From contig NZ_BOSL01000019.1 of NCBI RefSeq assembly GCF_018403325.1, positions 1 to 64,000 of the forward strand: a DNA stretch of 64,000 nucleotides, written 5' to 3'. The DNA comes from Paenibacillus vini (GTDB taxonomy: Bacteria; Bacillota; Bacilli; Paenibacillales; Paenibacillaceae). Shown here piece after piece: positions 25,727 through 32,691 of the stretch (its first letter is position 1; the number at the start of each line of letters is the position of its first letter). A program made the position numbers and the translations under genes. Under the pieces are notes generated by a model. That model saw only the letters and a list, made by a program, of their open reading frames with translations, was not told the origin of the DNA and did no database searches.

Positions 25727-26440
25727 TTATTCCACATCCTTTCGGTTGAAGTGGATCATACCCATCACCATGATAACGGCGCCGCAGATGATGCCTGCGC
25801 CGACGAACCAACTGGTATGAGGGCCGCTGTAACTGAAGGTCGGCCAATTGAGCGGGAACCATTCCGGAAGCTGCAGGGCAAACGGAGATATGATGGCTGC
25901 CGCTACCCCAAATGTCACCGGCAGAGCCTGGTTTCGGAAGGTTAGCGACAGCCACAACTGAAGCGCGAGCAAAGGCAGCGCGCCCAGGTAAGGGAAGAAG
26001 CCCATCCGCAGGATGTCGCTCAGCGGAATATCAGTACCGAAACCAAGCGCCAGGCCCAGCACGATCGTAAAGATCGGCAGCAATATACAGGACGCCGTAA
26101 GCAGCAGAAAACAAAGCGTAAACTTGCCGCTGAACACGGCGGTTCTGGAAATAGGCAACGCCAGAAGTTGTTTCCAGGAACTCATTTGATGTTCCACATT
26201 AGCCACCAAAGAGCTGACCAAGGTTACGCCCAGGTAAATCGCAATGGGAACGAAAATGACGACATTGTCGATCAGGCCGCCCCAGAGGTCCTCCGCGTAC
26301 TGCTTTTTCAGGTAATCAAGCCGCAGCCCGAAATTGAGCGCCTGCATGGCGACAAGACCGATTGGGGCCAGAAAAATAAGGAACCAGATTCCTTTCCCGC
26401 GGATTTTGAGGAAGTCGGCCGACAAAGAACGTAGCATCAT
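25727..26440 (-). CDS. ABC-2 permease, LanE/LanG-like
   Basis: A 237-residue six-segment permease (MMLRSLSADFLKIRGKGIWFLIFLAPIGL...). It overlaps the ATPase gene by 4 bp and abuts the second permease gene. Together the three encode a LanFEG-type complex, which in other Firmicutes removes lantibiotics or related peptides from the membrane. No lantibiotic precursor or synthetase gene is in the window, so a resistance rather than self-immunity role is more likely. Confidence 0.85.
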   Translation of the reverse strand: MMLRSLSADFLKIRGKGIWFLIFLAPIGLVAMQALNFGLRLDYLKKQYAEDLWGGLIDNVVIFVPIAIYLGVTLVSSLVANVEHQMSSWKQLLALPISRTAVFSGKFTLCFLLLTASCILLPIFTIVLGLALGFGTDIPLSDILRMGFFPYLGALPLLALQLWLSLTFRNQALPVTFGVAAAIISPFALQLPEWFPLNWPTFSYSGPHTSWFVGAGIICGAVIMVMGMIHFNRKDVE

Positions 26441-27354
26441 GACCGGACTCCCTCCCCGATAACTTCCATAAAAATATCTTCAAGCGACTTTTTATTCTGT
26501 TCCACCCGGTAAATGTCATGGCCGTTCTCGACCAGACGCTTGACGAGTTGGGCCACCTGCGGATCTTTCATGCCCGGGAATACCAGCGTGCCCTCCTTCA
26601 AGATACCGGCAGCACCCAGGTCGCGTGCCAGCCAAAGCGCGGAATCGGGCTCGGAGACGACCAGCTCCATGTCATGCGAGGCTTGAAGCCGCAGATTCTG
26701 GATCGTATCCTGGAAAACCATTTGCCCTTCCCGGATGATACCTACCCGGTTGGCCATTTGCTCGACTTCGCCCAGCAGATGGCTGGAGACAAGCACGGTA
26801 ATGCCGTACTGGGCCGGCATGCTCTTGATCAGCTCGCGGATCTCATGAATTCCGGCGGGATCAAGACCATTGGTCGGCTCGTCGAGAATGAGTAAATCCG
26901 GGCTGCCAAGCAGGGAGGCGGCAATGCCAAGCCGCTGCTTCATCCCGAGGGAGTAGCCTTTAACCGCCCGGCGGGACTCACTCGTCAGCGAGACGATCTC
27001 CAACACCTCGTCGATGCGCGACTTCGGCGCGCCCAGGATGCGGCGGATCGCTTCCAGGTTGTCTACGGCGTTCAGATGGCCGTAATAGGACGGGTACTCA
27101 ACGAGCGACCCGATCCGGCGGAGTATTGCGAGTTTATCCTTGCGCAGCTCGCGGCCGAAGATGCGGATAGAGCCTTCAGTGGGCTGGATCAGACCGAGCA
27201 GCATGCGGATTGTTGTCGTTTTGCCGGCTCCGTTCGGGCCGAGGAATCCGTAGATATCCCCTTTGGCTATTTCCAGATTCAAATGGTCCACCGCTGGCCG
27301 TCCACGGTATTTTTTAGTTAAATCCTTCGTTTGAATAATCATTTCATGATTCAC
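26437..27354 (-). CDS. LanF-like ABC ATPase with E-loop
   Basis: A 305-residue ATPase: Walker A GPNGAGKTTT at 39-48, signature YSLGMKQRL near 134, Walker B LLILDEPTNGLD. At the Q-loop position it has Glu86 (IGSLVEYPSYYGHL) instead of Gln. This E-loop is the known mark of lantibiotic-immunity (LanF) and BcrA-type ATPases. The start is GTG 27354 behind GAGGTGAT. The gene leads a three-gene operon with two permeases, and the OmpR-type two-component pair about 1.2-3.3 kb upstream could be its regulator. Confidence 0.92.
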   Translation of the reverse strand: MNHEMIIQTKDLTKKYRGRPAVDHLNLEIAKGDIYGFLGPNGAGKTTTIRMLLGLIQPTEGSIRIFGRELRKDKLAILRRIGSLVEYPSYYGHLNAVDNLEAIRRILGAPKSRIDEVLEIVSLTSESRRAVKGYSLGMKQRLGIAASLLGSPDLLILDEPTNGLDPAGIHEIRELIKSMPAQYGITVLVSSHLLGEVEQMANRVGIIREGQMVFQDTIQNLRLQASHDMELVVSEPDSALWLARDLGAAGILKEGTLVFPGMKDPQVAQLVKRLVENGHDIYRVEQNKKSLEDIFMEVIGEGVRS

Positions 27355-27460
27355 GTAATATCACCTCGGTAATGATCATATCGTCCGAAGTTTAAAGGTG
27401 AAGGGGGGCCAAGTTTAAATTTTGTTTAAATCTTTGGTTGGACCCCCACCAACCCAGCAT

Positions 27461-27735
27461 TTAACGAATCGTATCGCGCTTATTTGCAAAAAAATGACCT
27501 CAAATCAGATCTAACGAACTCCAGCAGCGCTATTGAGTAAATTTAGGCATAGAAAGTAGCAGTTTGCTCGGAATAAGGTTACTTGGATTCGTTAGAATCT
27601 CAAAACGTGGTATTTAGCCCAAATAAGGTTTGATGAGTTCGTTAGGCGCAGAGGGACCAGAAACAGGAAGTTCACAGGCGGATGGCAAAATGGTTGCCTA
27701 AAGAAACTCCAGCGGTTATTGAGTACATTCAGCGA
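27461..27735. repeat. Array of TAACGAA-core repeats upstream of the LanF-like gene
   Basis: Five related units of about 30-35 bp: 27471-27505 and 27511-27545 on the plus strand, 27561-27595 and 27612-27645 on the minus strand, and a partial plus-strand unit at 27702-27729. The shared pattern is TAACGAAnnC followed about 10 bp later by CTTATT or CTATT and then an A/T-rich end. The order plus, plus, minus, minus repeats the layout seen in the hisZ-hisG gap, though the sequence is different. Confidence 0.75.
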
Positions 27736-27740
27736 AAAGG

Positions 27741-28391
27741 TCAACCCAGTAACCCATACGTACGGTAACGTAGCTGGCCTCCGGCGACGAACAGAAGACG
27801 GAGATCGACTAGTTTATGAAGAATTCTCCTTGCATGCTGAGGGGTTATTCTGAGGTGGGTCGCTAGCTCTGATGGTGTAAACGGGCGAAACTGCCGTCTA
27901 GCGTAACGAAGTGTCTCCGCTTCGAGCCAGGTCAAGGAAGAAGGTATATCCGTGCTGATAAACTTTCCGATAAAAGCGAGCACCAGCTGTTGGCAGCGTT
28001 TGGGTTCGTCGGTGATGGAAGGATAGGCTACCGGGAGAAAAATCCAATCGTCCAATGCCATTAAACAGTGCCGCCAACATAAGTCTTTAAAGCGTCGTAC
28101 ATCGAGATCTCTTGCATGAGGTCCGTAACCTTGAATCTCGATGCCTCCCTTTGCTGCGCCACCCGGCAGGTAGGCTAGATCCACGTAACGGTAGCCGTTG
28201 TTTGCATCTCGTACTTCCCATTCCGGATATAGGTGATCGAAGTTTTTTACGGCAGGGAACCAAACCGAACGCAAGAATTCAATTGTGCCATGGCCGAGAC
28301 CCTTTTCCAATATTTCGCGTCTTCTAATGTTTTGTTCCTCCTCAATAGCTGCTTGAATCCATTCCTTATAAGCTTGTTCGAACCTCAACAT
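27741..28391 (-). CDS. Predicted PD-(D/E)XK-like nuclease fused to a winged-helix domain
   Basis: A protein of about 216 residues with no firm family name. The central part (YVDLAYLPGGAAKGGIEIQGYGPHARDLD...RFKDLCWRHCLMALDDWIFLPVAY) follows the pattern of the DUF559/Vsr PD-(D/E)XK fold: Asp, then ExQG with a following His and a helix ending in W-x-x-LP. The C-terminal 60 residues (FTPSELATHLRITPQHARRILHKLVDLRLL) form a winged-helix/HTH. The start at 28391 (MLRFEQAYKEW) is chosen because longer frames run through a terminator-like hairpin at 28440-28497. Gln replaces Asp at the usual E-x-D/K site, so catalytic ability is uncertain. Confidence 0.6.
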   Translation of the reverse strand: MLRFEQAYKEWIQAAIEEEQNIRRREILEKGLGHGTIEFLRSVWFPAVKNFDHLYPEWEVRDANNGYRYVDLAYLPGGAAKGGIEIQGYGPHARDLDVRRFKDLCWRHCLMALDDWIFLPVAYPSITDEPKRCQQLVLAFIGKFISTDIPSSLTWLEAETLRYARRQFRPFTPSELATHLRITPQHARRILHKLVDLRLLFVAGGQLRYRTYGLLG

Positions 28392-28439
28392 CGTTAATAA
28401 CACCATCCTCTCATTCATTGGGTATTGGGGTAGAAAAGC

Positions 28440-28497
28440 AAAAAGCCGCCCTGACAACTTCGCCTCCCCATCGGGGAGGGAAATATGCCAAAGCGGC
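28440..28497 (-). terminator. Complex hairpin with T-run (terminator or attenuator)
   Basis: Outer stem GCCGC (28445-28449) / GCGGC (28493-28497), inner stem CCTCCCC (28463-28469) / GGGGAGG (28473-28479), with TTTTT following on the minus strand. It lies between the histidine-kinase gene and the nuclease-like gene. It can end the two-component transcript, and it also lies downstream of a possible promoter for the next gene. Confidence 0.6.
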
Positions 28498-28529
28498 GTG
28501 TGCTTCACGACCGAACAATGAATATTTAC

Positions 28530-28557
28530 AGTATAACCTATATGGACGATAACTCAA
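28530..28557 (-). promoter_or_regulatory. Candidate promoter of the nuclease-like gene (minus strand)
   Basis: On the minus strand TTGAGT (28557-28552), a 16-bp spacer and TATACT (28535-28530). Transcription would start near 28523 and cross the hairpin at 28497-28440 before the coding start at 28391. Confidence 0.4.
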
Positions 28558-28559
28558 TT

Positions 28560-29975
28560 TTACTGAAGGGGATAAATGTACACCCTCGTTCCTCCTTCAG
28601 GATAAGACACCGTCTCCCGCACCAGCTCCATTTCCCGCAGCAGCAGATCGACGATTTGCAGGCCGAGCCCGGCACCCTTGGCAGGGGAAAGGGAGCCAAG
28701 TCCTGGGCCGCGATCGGCGATGACCAGCGCCGTTTTCCGGTGGCGCTGTTCGATCGAGATGCCGACATAACCGCCGGATCCCGCATGACGGACCAGATTC
28801 TGGAACAGGTTATCCAGTACGCGGCGGAAACCCTGCTCATCTATGTGCCAAATCAAGGGATCCTCCGGCAGATCGATATCGGCCTCGATTCCCGCTTTTT
28901 CCCACAGCGGGTACCAAGCGGCGGCGCTCACCCGCACGACGCGAAGCATGTCCCGATCCTCCAGATTCATAGCATAGCGTCCGCTGGCGAGCAGATTGTA
29001 GGATAGGAGATGATCGATGAGACCGCTCAGGTCATTAATCTTGGTCTCCATCAGCGCCAAGGCTTGTTGACCCTGATCCGACAATGGCTCTTTACGGAAG
29101 GAATAGAGCTGGCCCCCAAGCACGGTCAGCGGCGTCCGCAAGTCATGAGACAAATTACTGATCAGGCTTTTGCGGAGCTCCTCCTCTTCATGTTCCCGGC
29201 GTCGGCTGTCATCGAGCTCATCAACCATATGGTTAAAGGCCTGCTCCAGGCGTCCGATTTCATCGGGCCGGCCCAACGGGACGCGGACGGGCAATCCGTT
29301 CGGTCCGGTACGGGTCATGCCGGATTCCAACCGAAGCAGGCGTTTGCGGATGTCGCGAAAGAATAAATACGAGATCAGAATAAAGAAGGAGAACATCAAG
29401 AAGATAAAGAATCCGTAAAACCGATAATCCCCTTCCCGGCCTCCGGTCAACGGTTTCATATTTTTGCGCGGGAGCTCAAACACCATAAAGCCTTGGCCAG
29501 CGGCCTGACTTTTGCCGCCAATAAAAGCGACGACGGTAAAAGGATCGGAATCCACGGCATGCTTCATATAGGCAACTGCATCTTCCGGCGTCCATTTGGA
29601 CGGCAAACCGCTTTGTTCCGGCAATTGCAGGCGGGTCAGTCCCTCCGCATCCACCCAAAACATAGAGGCATCAGGATAATCCTGCTTTAAAGCCCGAAGT
29701 CTTTCGTTAATTTCCTCGGGGGTTTTGCCGCTTAGAGATGAGGCTGCATTATGCCAAGCATTCTCCAATTGTAGTCCCGATCCGTAGGAACGGACGACCT
29801 CCGTTTTGTCTGGAACAGACGCGGGAAAGAAAGCCCGGTTGACGCCCCATGACGCCAAAAAGCTCACCGGGATCAGAATGGGTATAAATACAAGCGCGAA
29901 GCCGATGATGCCCAAATAGCGGGACAACAGCGAGTTGCGGAACTTCTTGAAAGGCTGGCCGCTGTGTCTTCTCAT
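28560..29975 (-). CDS. Sensor histidine kinase with HAMP domain
   Basis: A 471-residue membrane kinase. One hydrophobic segment is near 21-42 and a second at about 188-206, enclosing an extracellular domain of about 145 residues. A HAMP-like linker (210-262) leads to the HisKA box LISNLSHDLRTPLTVLGGQL with His277, and HATPase_c has NLFQNLVRHA, DRGPGLG and GAGLGLQIVDLLL. Its ATG overlaps the response-regulator stop by 4 bp. It is likely to sense envelope stress or peptides, but the sensor domain is not recognised. Confidence 0.92.
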   Translation of the reverse strand: MRRHSGQPFKKFRNSLLSRYLGIIGFALVFIPILIPVSFLASWGVNRAFFPASVPDKTEVVRSYGSGLQLENAWHNAASSLSGKTPEEINERLRALKQDYPDASMFWVDAEGLTRLQLPEQSGLPSKWTPEDAVAYMKHAVDSDPFTVVAFIGGKSQAAGQGFMVFELPRKNMKPLTGGREGDYRFYGFFIFLMFSFFILISYLFFRDIRKRLLRLESGMTRTGPNGLPVRVPLGRPDEIGRLEQAFNHMVDELDDSRRREHEEEELRKSLISNLSHDLRTPLTVLGGQLYSFRKEPLSDQGQQALALMETKINDLSGLIDHLLSYNLLASGRYAMNLEDRDMLRVVRVSAAAWYPLWEKAGIEADIDLPEDPLIWHIDEQGFRRVLDNLFQNLVRHAGSGGYVGISIEQRHRKTALVIADRGPGLGSLSPAKGAGLGLQIVDLLLREMELVRETVSYPEGGTRVYIYPLQ

Positions 29976-30652
29976 GCCCGTACCCGGTAACCGATCCCGC
30001 GGATCGTCTCGATGATTTCGGGCGCGGCGGGGTCACGCTCCAGCTTTTCGCGCATATGGCGGATATGCACCATTAAAGTTTTATCCCCGTCCAGATAGGG
30101 CTCACCCCAAACCGCCTCATAGATCTGTTCCTTCGTCATAATTTGACCTAAATGCCGCAGCAGGTATTGAAAAATGTGAAATTGCTTTCCCGTCAGCATA
30201 ATTTCTTCGCCGGTTTCACGGTTCTTGATGATATTCTCCTTCTCATAGACGAGCAGGTGGCGAAGCTCCAGAGGTTCGGCTGAAGGAGGACCGCTGCGGC
30301 GGAGCAGTACTTCCGCCCTGGCAGCCAATTCATCGGGATGAAAAGGCTTGGTCAGGTAATCGTCGGCAAATTGCAATCCTTGCAGCTTGTCGTCGATAGA
30401 GGTTCGGGCGGACAGCATCAAGATCGGGAGTCCCGGATATTGCTTTTTGAGCCGCTGTCCGACGGTGAATCCGTCCAGTCCGGGCAGCATGACATCGAGA
30501 ATGGCCAAGTTGCACGAGGCTGCCTCCTCGATCGCCCGCTCTCCGCTGGTGAGCCAGGTGACGCTATAGCCGCGCTCTTTTAAATCTCTGCTGACCCATT
30601 CCCCGATTTCGGGATCATCTTCAATATATAGAATGTTTTTGCCTGGTATCAT
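29972..30652 (-). CDS. OmpR-type response regulator
   Basis: A 226-residue regulator with receiver acidic residues EDD at 11-13, phospho-acceptor Asp53 in AILDVMLPGLDG, and a C-terminal winged helix (EIMLTGKQFHIFQYLLRHLGQIMTKEQI...). The start at 30652 (MIPGKNILYIEDD) follows GGAAGG by about 8 bp; the longer frame adds 34 residues without family support. It pairs with the overlapping kinase gene. Confidence 0.92.
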   Translation of the reverse strand: MIPGKNILYIEDDPEIGEWVSRDLKERGYSVTWLTSGERAIEEAASCNLAILDVMLPGLDGFTVGQRLKKQYPGLPILMLSARTSIDDKLQGLQFADDYLTKPFHPDELAARAEVLLRRSGPPSAEPLELRHLLVYEKENIIKNRETGEEIMLTGKQFHIFQYLLRHLGQIMTKEQIYEAVWGEPYLDGDKTLMVHIRHMREKLERDPAAPEIIETIRGIGYRVRA

Positions 30653-30739
30653 AACTGGGATCCTTCCTTTCTGGCTTTTCGACTCTATTGTTGCAAATTG
30701 GTGAGGAAAAATAAACTGCCAAGAACAACATAATAAATT

Positions 30740-30755
30740 TGTGATTCTGATCACA
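30740..30755 (+). promoter_or_regulatory. FNR/CRP-type box
   Basis: TGTGATTCTGATCACA is an exact TGTGA-N6-TCACA palindrome, extending to TTGTGA...TCACAA. In Bacillus, Fnr binds TGTGA-N6-TCACT/A upstream of genes for anaerobic life. The box lies in the divergent gap between the response-regulator gene and the DUF438 gene; possible -10 elements for the latter (GTTACT or TTATAT, 30775-30790) put the box at about -41 to -50, the activating position. Confidence 0.6.
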
Positions 30756-30867
30756 AGTTCAAATTGCCCGCCATGTTACTTTTTTTATATGAGAATGGTT
30801 ATCAATTGAATTTTACTTATTGGTGTGCAAATAGATTGAGATGGAAGAACGAAGGGAGATCCGTGCA

Positions 30868-32127
30868 ATGAGCGAACTCATCAATAACCGGGAGCATGGG
30901 GTGCCGGAACAGTCGCGCCGTCAGGCTCTGCTGAAGGAAATCATCAAGGAGCTGCACCAGGGGAAGAGCGTGGAGGAAGTCAAAGCGCGTTTTGAAGAAG
31001 CGGTAGGCGATGTCACGGTATCTGAGATTTCCGCTATGGAGCATGCGCTGATGGAAGAGGAAGGCATTCCGGTTGAGGAAGTGCAACGGTTGTGTTCCGT
31101 GCATACGGCGATTTTTAAAGGATCGATTGAGGATATTCACCGTTCTTCCAAGCCGGAGGAGCAGCCCGGACATCCCGTGCATACCTTCAAACTGGAGAAT
31201 CGCGAAATTGAGCGTTTGGTTAATTTTAAGCTGGAACTGCATCTGGATAAAATCCGGAAAGAAGACTCCGAGGACATCATATTAAAGCTGCTGGAGGATT
31301 TGAACCTGCTGATGGATCTCGACAAGCATTACAGCCGCAAGGAAAATTTGCTCTTCCCTTATCTGGAGAAGTACGGGATCTACGGGCCGACCAAAGTTAT
31401 GTGGGGCGTCGATGATGGCATTCGCATGATGATCAAGGAGGTCAAGGGCAAGCTGGCCGCTTATGATGGGGACAAGGAGACGCTGTCCATTGATCTTGAG
31501 CGGATTATCCAGGAAGTGAATGCCATGATCTTTAAAGAGGAGAACATCCTGCTTCCGATGGCGCTTGAGAAATTAACGGAGGACGAGTGGGTGCGAATCG
31601 CCCGGGAATCCGACCAGATCGGCTTTTGCCTGACGGCTCCCGAGCAGGAATGGGTTCCTGAACGCGTACCGCTTCCCGGCCTGGCGGCCGTAGAAGAGGA
31701 GGGGAAAGGCGAAACGCCACCGCAGGGCTTCGTGAAATTCCAAACCGGCATTTTGTCGGTGGAGCAGCTTGAAGCGGTCATGAATCACCTGCCCGTCGAT
31801 TTGACCTTTATCGATGAGAATGATGTGGTCCGGTATTTCTCGCACGGCAAGGAGCGCATATTTGCGCGGACTAAAGCGGTAATCGGCCGTACGGTTCAGA
31901 ACTGTCACCCGCCCCAAAGCGTACACGTCGTAGAAGAACTGTTGGCGGAATTTAAATCGGGCAAAAAGGATGCCGAGGATTTCTGGATTCCGGTCAAGGA
32001 TAAATTTGTGTACATCCGTTACTTCGCGGTCCGCAGTGAGGACGGGCGTTATCTCGGAACTCTGGAATTCACGCAAAATATCGCACCGATCCGCGCCTTG
32101 GAAGGGCAAAAGCGGATATTGTCTTAA
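30868..32127 (+). CDS. DUF438 / hemerythrin-HHE / PAS-like protein
   Basis: A 419-residue cytosolic protein. Residues about 10-80 are DUF438 (LLKEIIKELHQGKSVEEVKARFEEAVGDVTVSEISAMEHALMEEEGIPVEEVQRLCSVHTAIF), 115-245 a hemerythrin-like HHE region (KLELHLDKI, DKHYSRKENLLFPYLEKYGIYGPTKVMWG, MIFKEENILLPMALEKL) with the His/Glu residues expected for a di-iron site, and 290-410 a PAS-like region (FIDENDVVRYFSHGKERIFARTKAVIGR). Relatives are linked to nitric oxide, oxygen or iron-sulphur repair. The start at 30868 follows AGGGAG by 9 bp. The FNR-type box upstream fits a low-oxygen role. Confidence 0.9.
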   Translation: MSELINNREHGVPEQSRRQALLKEIIKELHQGKSVEEVKARFEEAVGDVTVSEISAMEHALMEEEGIPVEEVQRLCSVHTAIFKGSIEDIHRSSKPEEQPGHPVHTFKLENREIERLVNFKLELHLDKIRKEDSEDIILKLLEDLNLLMDLDKHYSRKENLLFPYLEKYGIYGPTKVMWGVDDGIRMMIKEVKGKLAAYDGDKETLSIDLERIIQEVNAMIFKEENILLPMALEKLTEDEWVRIARESDQIGFCLTAPEQEWVPERVPLPGLAAVEEEGKGETPPQGFVKFQTGILSVEQLEAVMNHLPVDLTFIDENDVVRYFSHGKERIFARTKAVIGRTVQNCHPPQSVHVVEELLAEFKSGKKDAEDFWIPVKDKFVYIRYFAVRSEDGRYLGTLEFTQNIAPIRALEGQKRILS

Positions 32128-32137
32128 CATAATGGAT

Positions 32138-32177
32138 AGCCCCGATTTCCTTGGGTAGGAGTCGGGGTTGTTTTTAT
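32138..32177 (+). terminator. Terminator after the DUF438 gene
   Basis: CCCCGA / TCGGGG stem with a loop of about 16 nt, followed by TTGTTTTT. Moderate quality because of the large loop. Confidence 0.6.
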
Positions 32178-32401
32178 ATCGGCATGGGCGTACTGCTCTC
32201 GCATATCGTTTCCATTCCACAGTAAGGACAGGCCGCCTATACCCTTGCCGGAAGGACCTGGCCGGACACTGAACTTATGGGGCTGTGATCGTTGTCATAT
32301 TGCCCGGAAGCCTTGTCTTTACTGGATTCTCGGTCTCCCTGCGTCTCTTGACCGAACGGGAGGGTTCGCTTATAGTTGGTACGTAGGAATATTCTTTTTT
32401 A
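32178..32401. other. Gap between DUF438 gene and MITE-like copy 2
   Basis: No gene supported. Short frames exist on both strands, including a plus-strand CDRCH and a minus-strand CPYCG motif, but neither has a start with a ribosome site. They may be remnants of a small zinc-ribbon gene. Confidence 0.3.
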
Positions 32402-32644
32402 AGGTTGTCCAAAAAGTCATTTTTCCACGACGAAGTAGATCAGGATGAGGATTCGACGTCGAATCCTGAATTCAGCCGGGCCTTCCGTTGCTCACGTACC
32501 TCATGAGCAAATGCTTACGAAGTCGTTTTCTACGAAAACGTTTAGCTCTGCTACTCAGTCCCTATCTTCATCCAACCTAAAGCGTTTTGTAAAAACGCAC
32601 TTCGGAAGGATAAGCTTCGGTCCTGAAAACCTGACTTTTTGAAC
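32402..32644 (+). mobile_element. MITE-like repeat element, copy 2
   Basis: A 243-bp element running from AGGTTGTCCAAAAAGTC to GACTTTTTGAAC, near-perfect inverted ends. It shares ordered blocks with the minus-strand copy at 19141-19314 (CTGAATTCAG, GGGCCTTCCG, CTCACGTA, CTCAGTCCCT, CTTCATCCAACCT). It is longer through extra palindromes: GGATTCGACGTCGAATCC (32450-32467), CGTTTTC-TAC-GAAAACG (32524-32540) and GCGTTTT-GT-AAAAACGC (32582-32598). It ends 48 bp before the glcK start. Confidence 0.72.
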
Positions 32645-32691
32645 TCGAACTTTTATCATTTACTATTTAAGAGAAAAAGGTGGCTTGTACA

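Noticed and set aside
28392-28508. Longer form of the nuclease-like protein from GTG 28508
   Set aside because: It would encode a terminator-like hairpin and has no ribosome site; ATG 28391 fits better, though not proved.
32174-32448. Short frames with CPYCG (minus) and CDRCH (plus) suggesting a zinc ribbon
   Set aside because: Neither has a start codon with a ribosome site, and stops interrupt them; at most a remnant.
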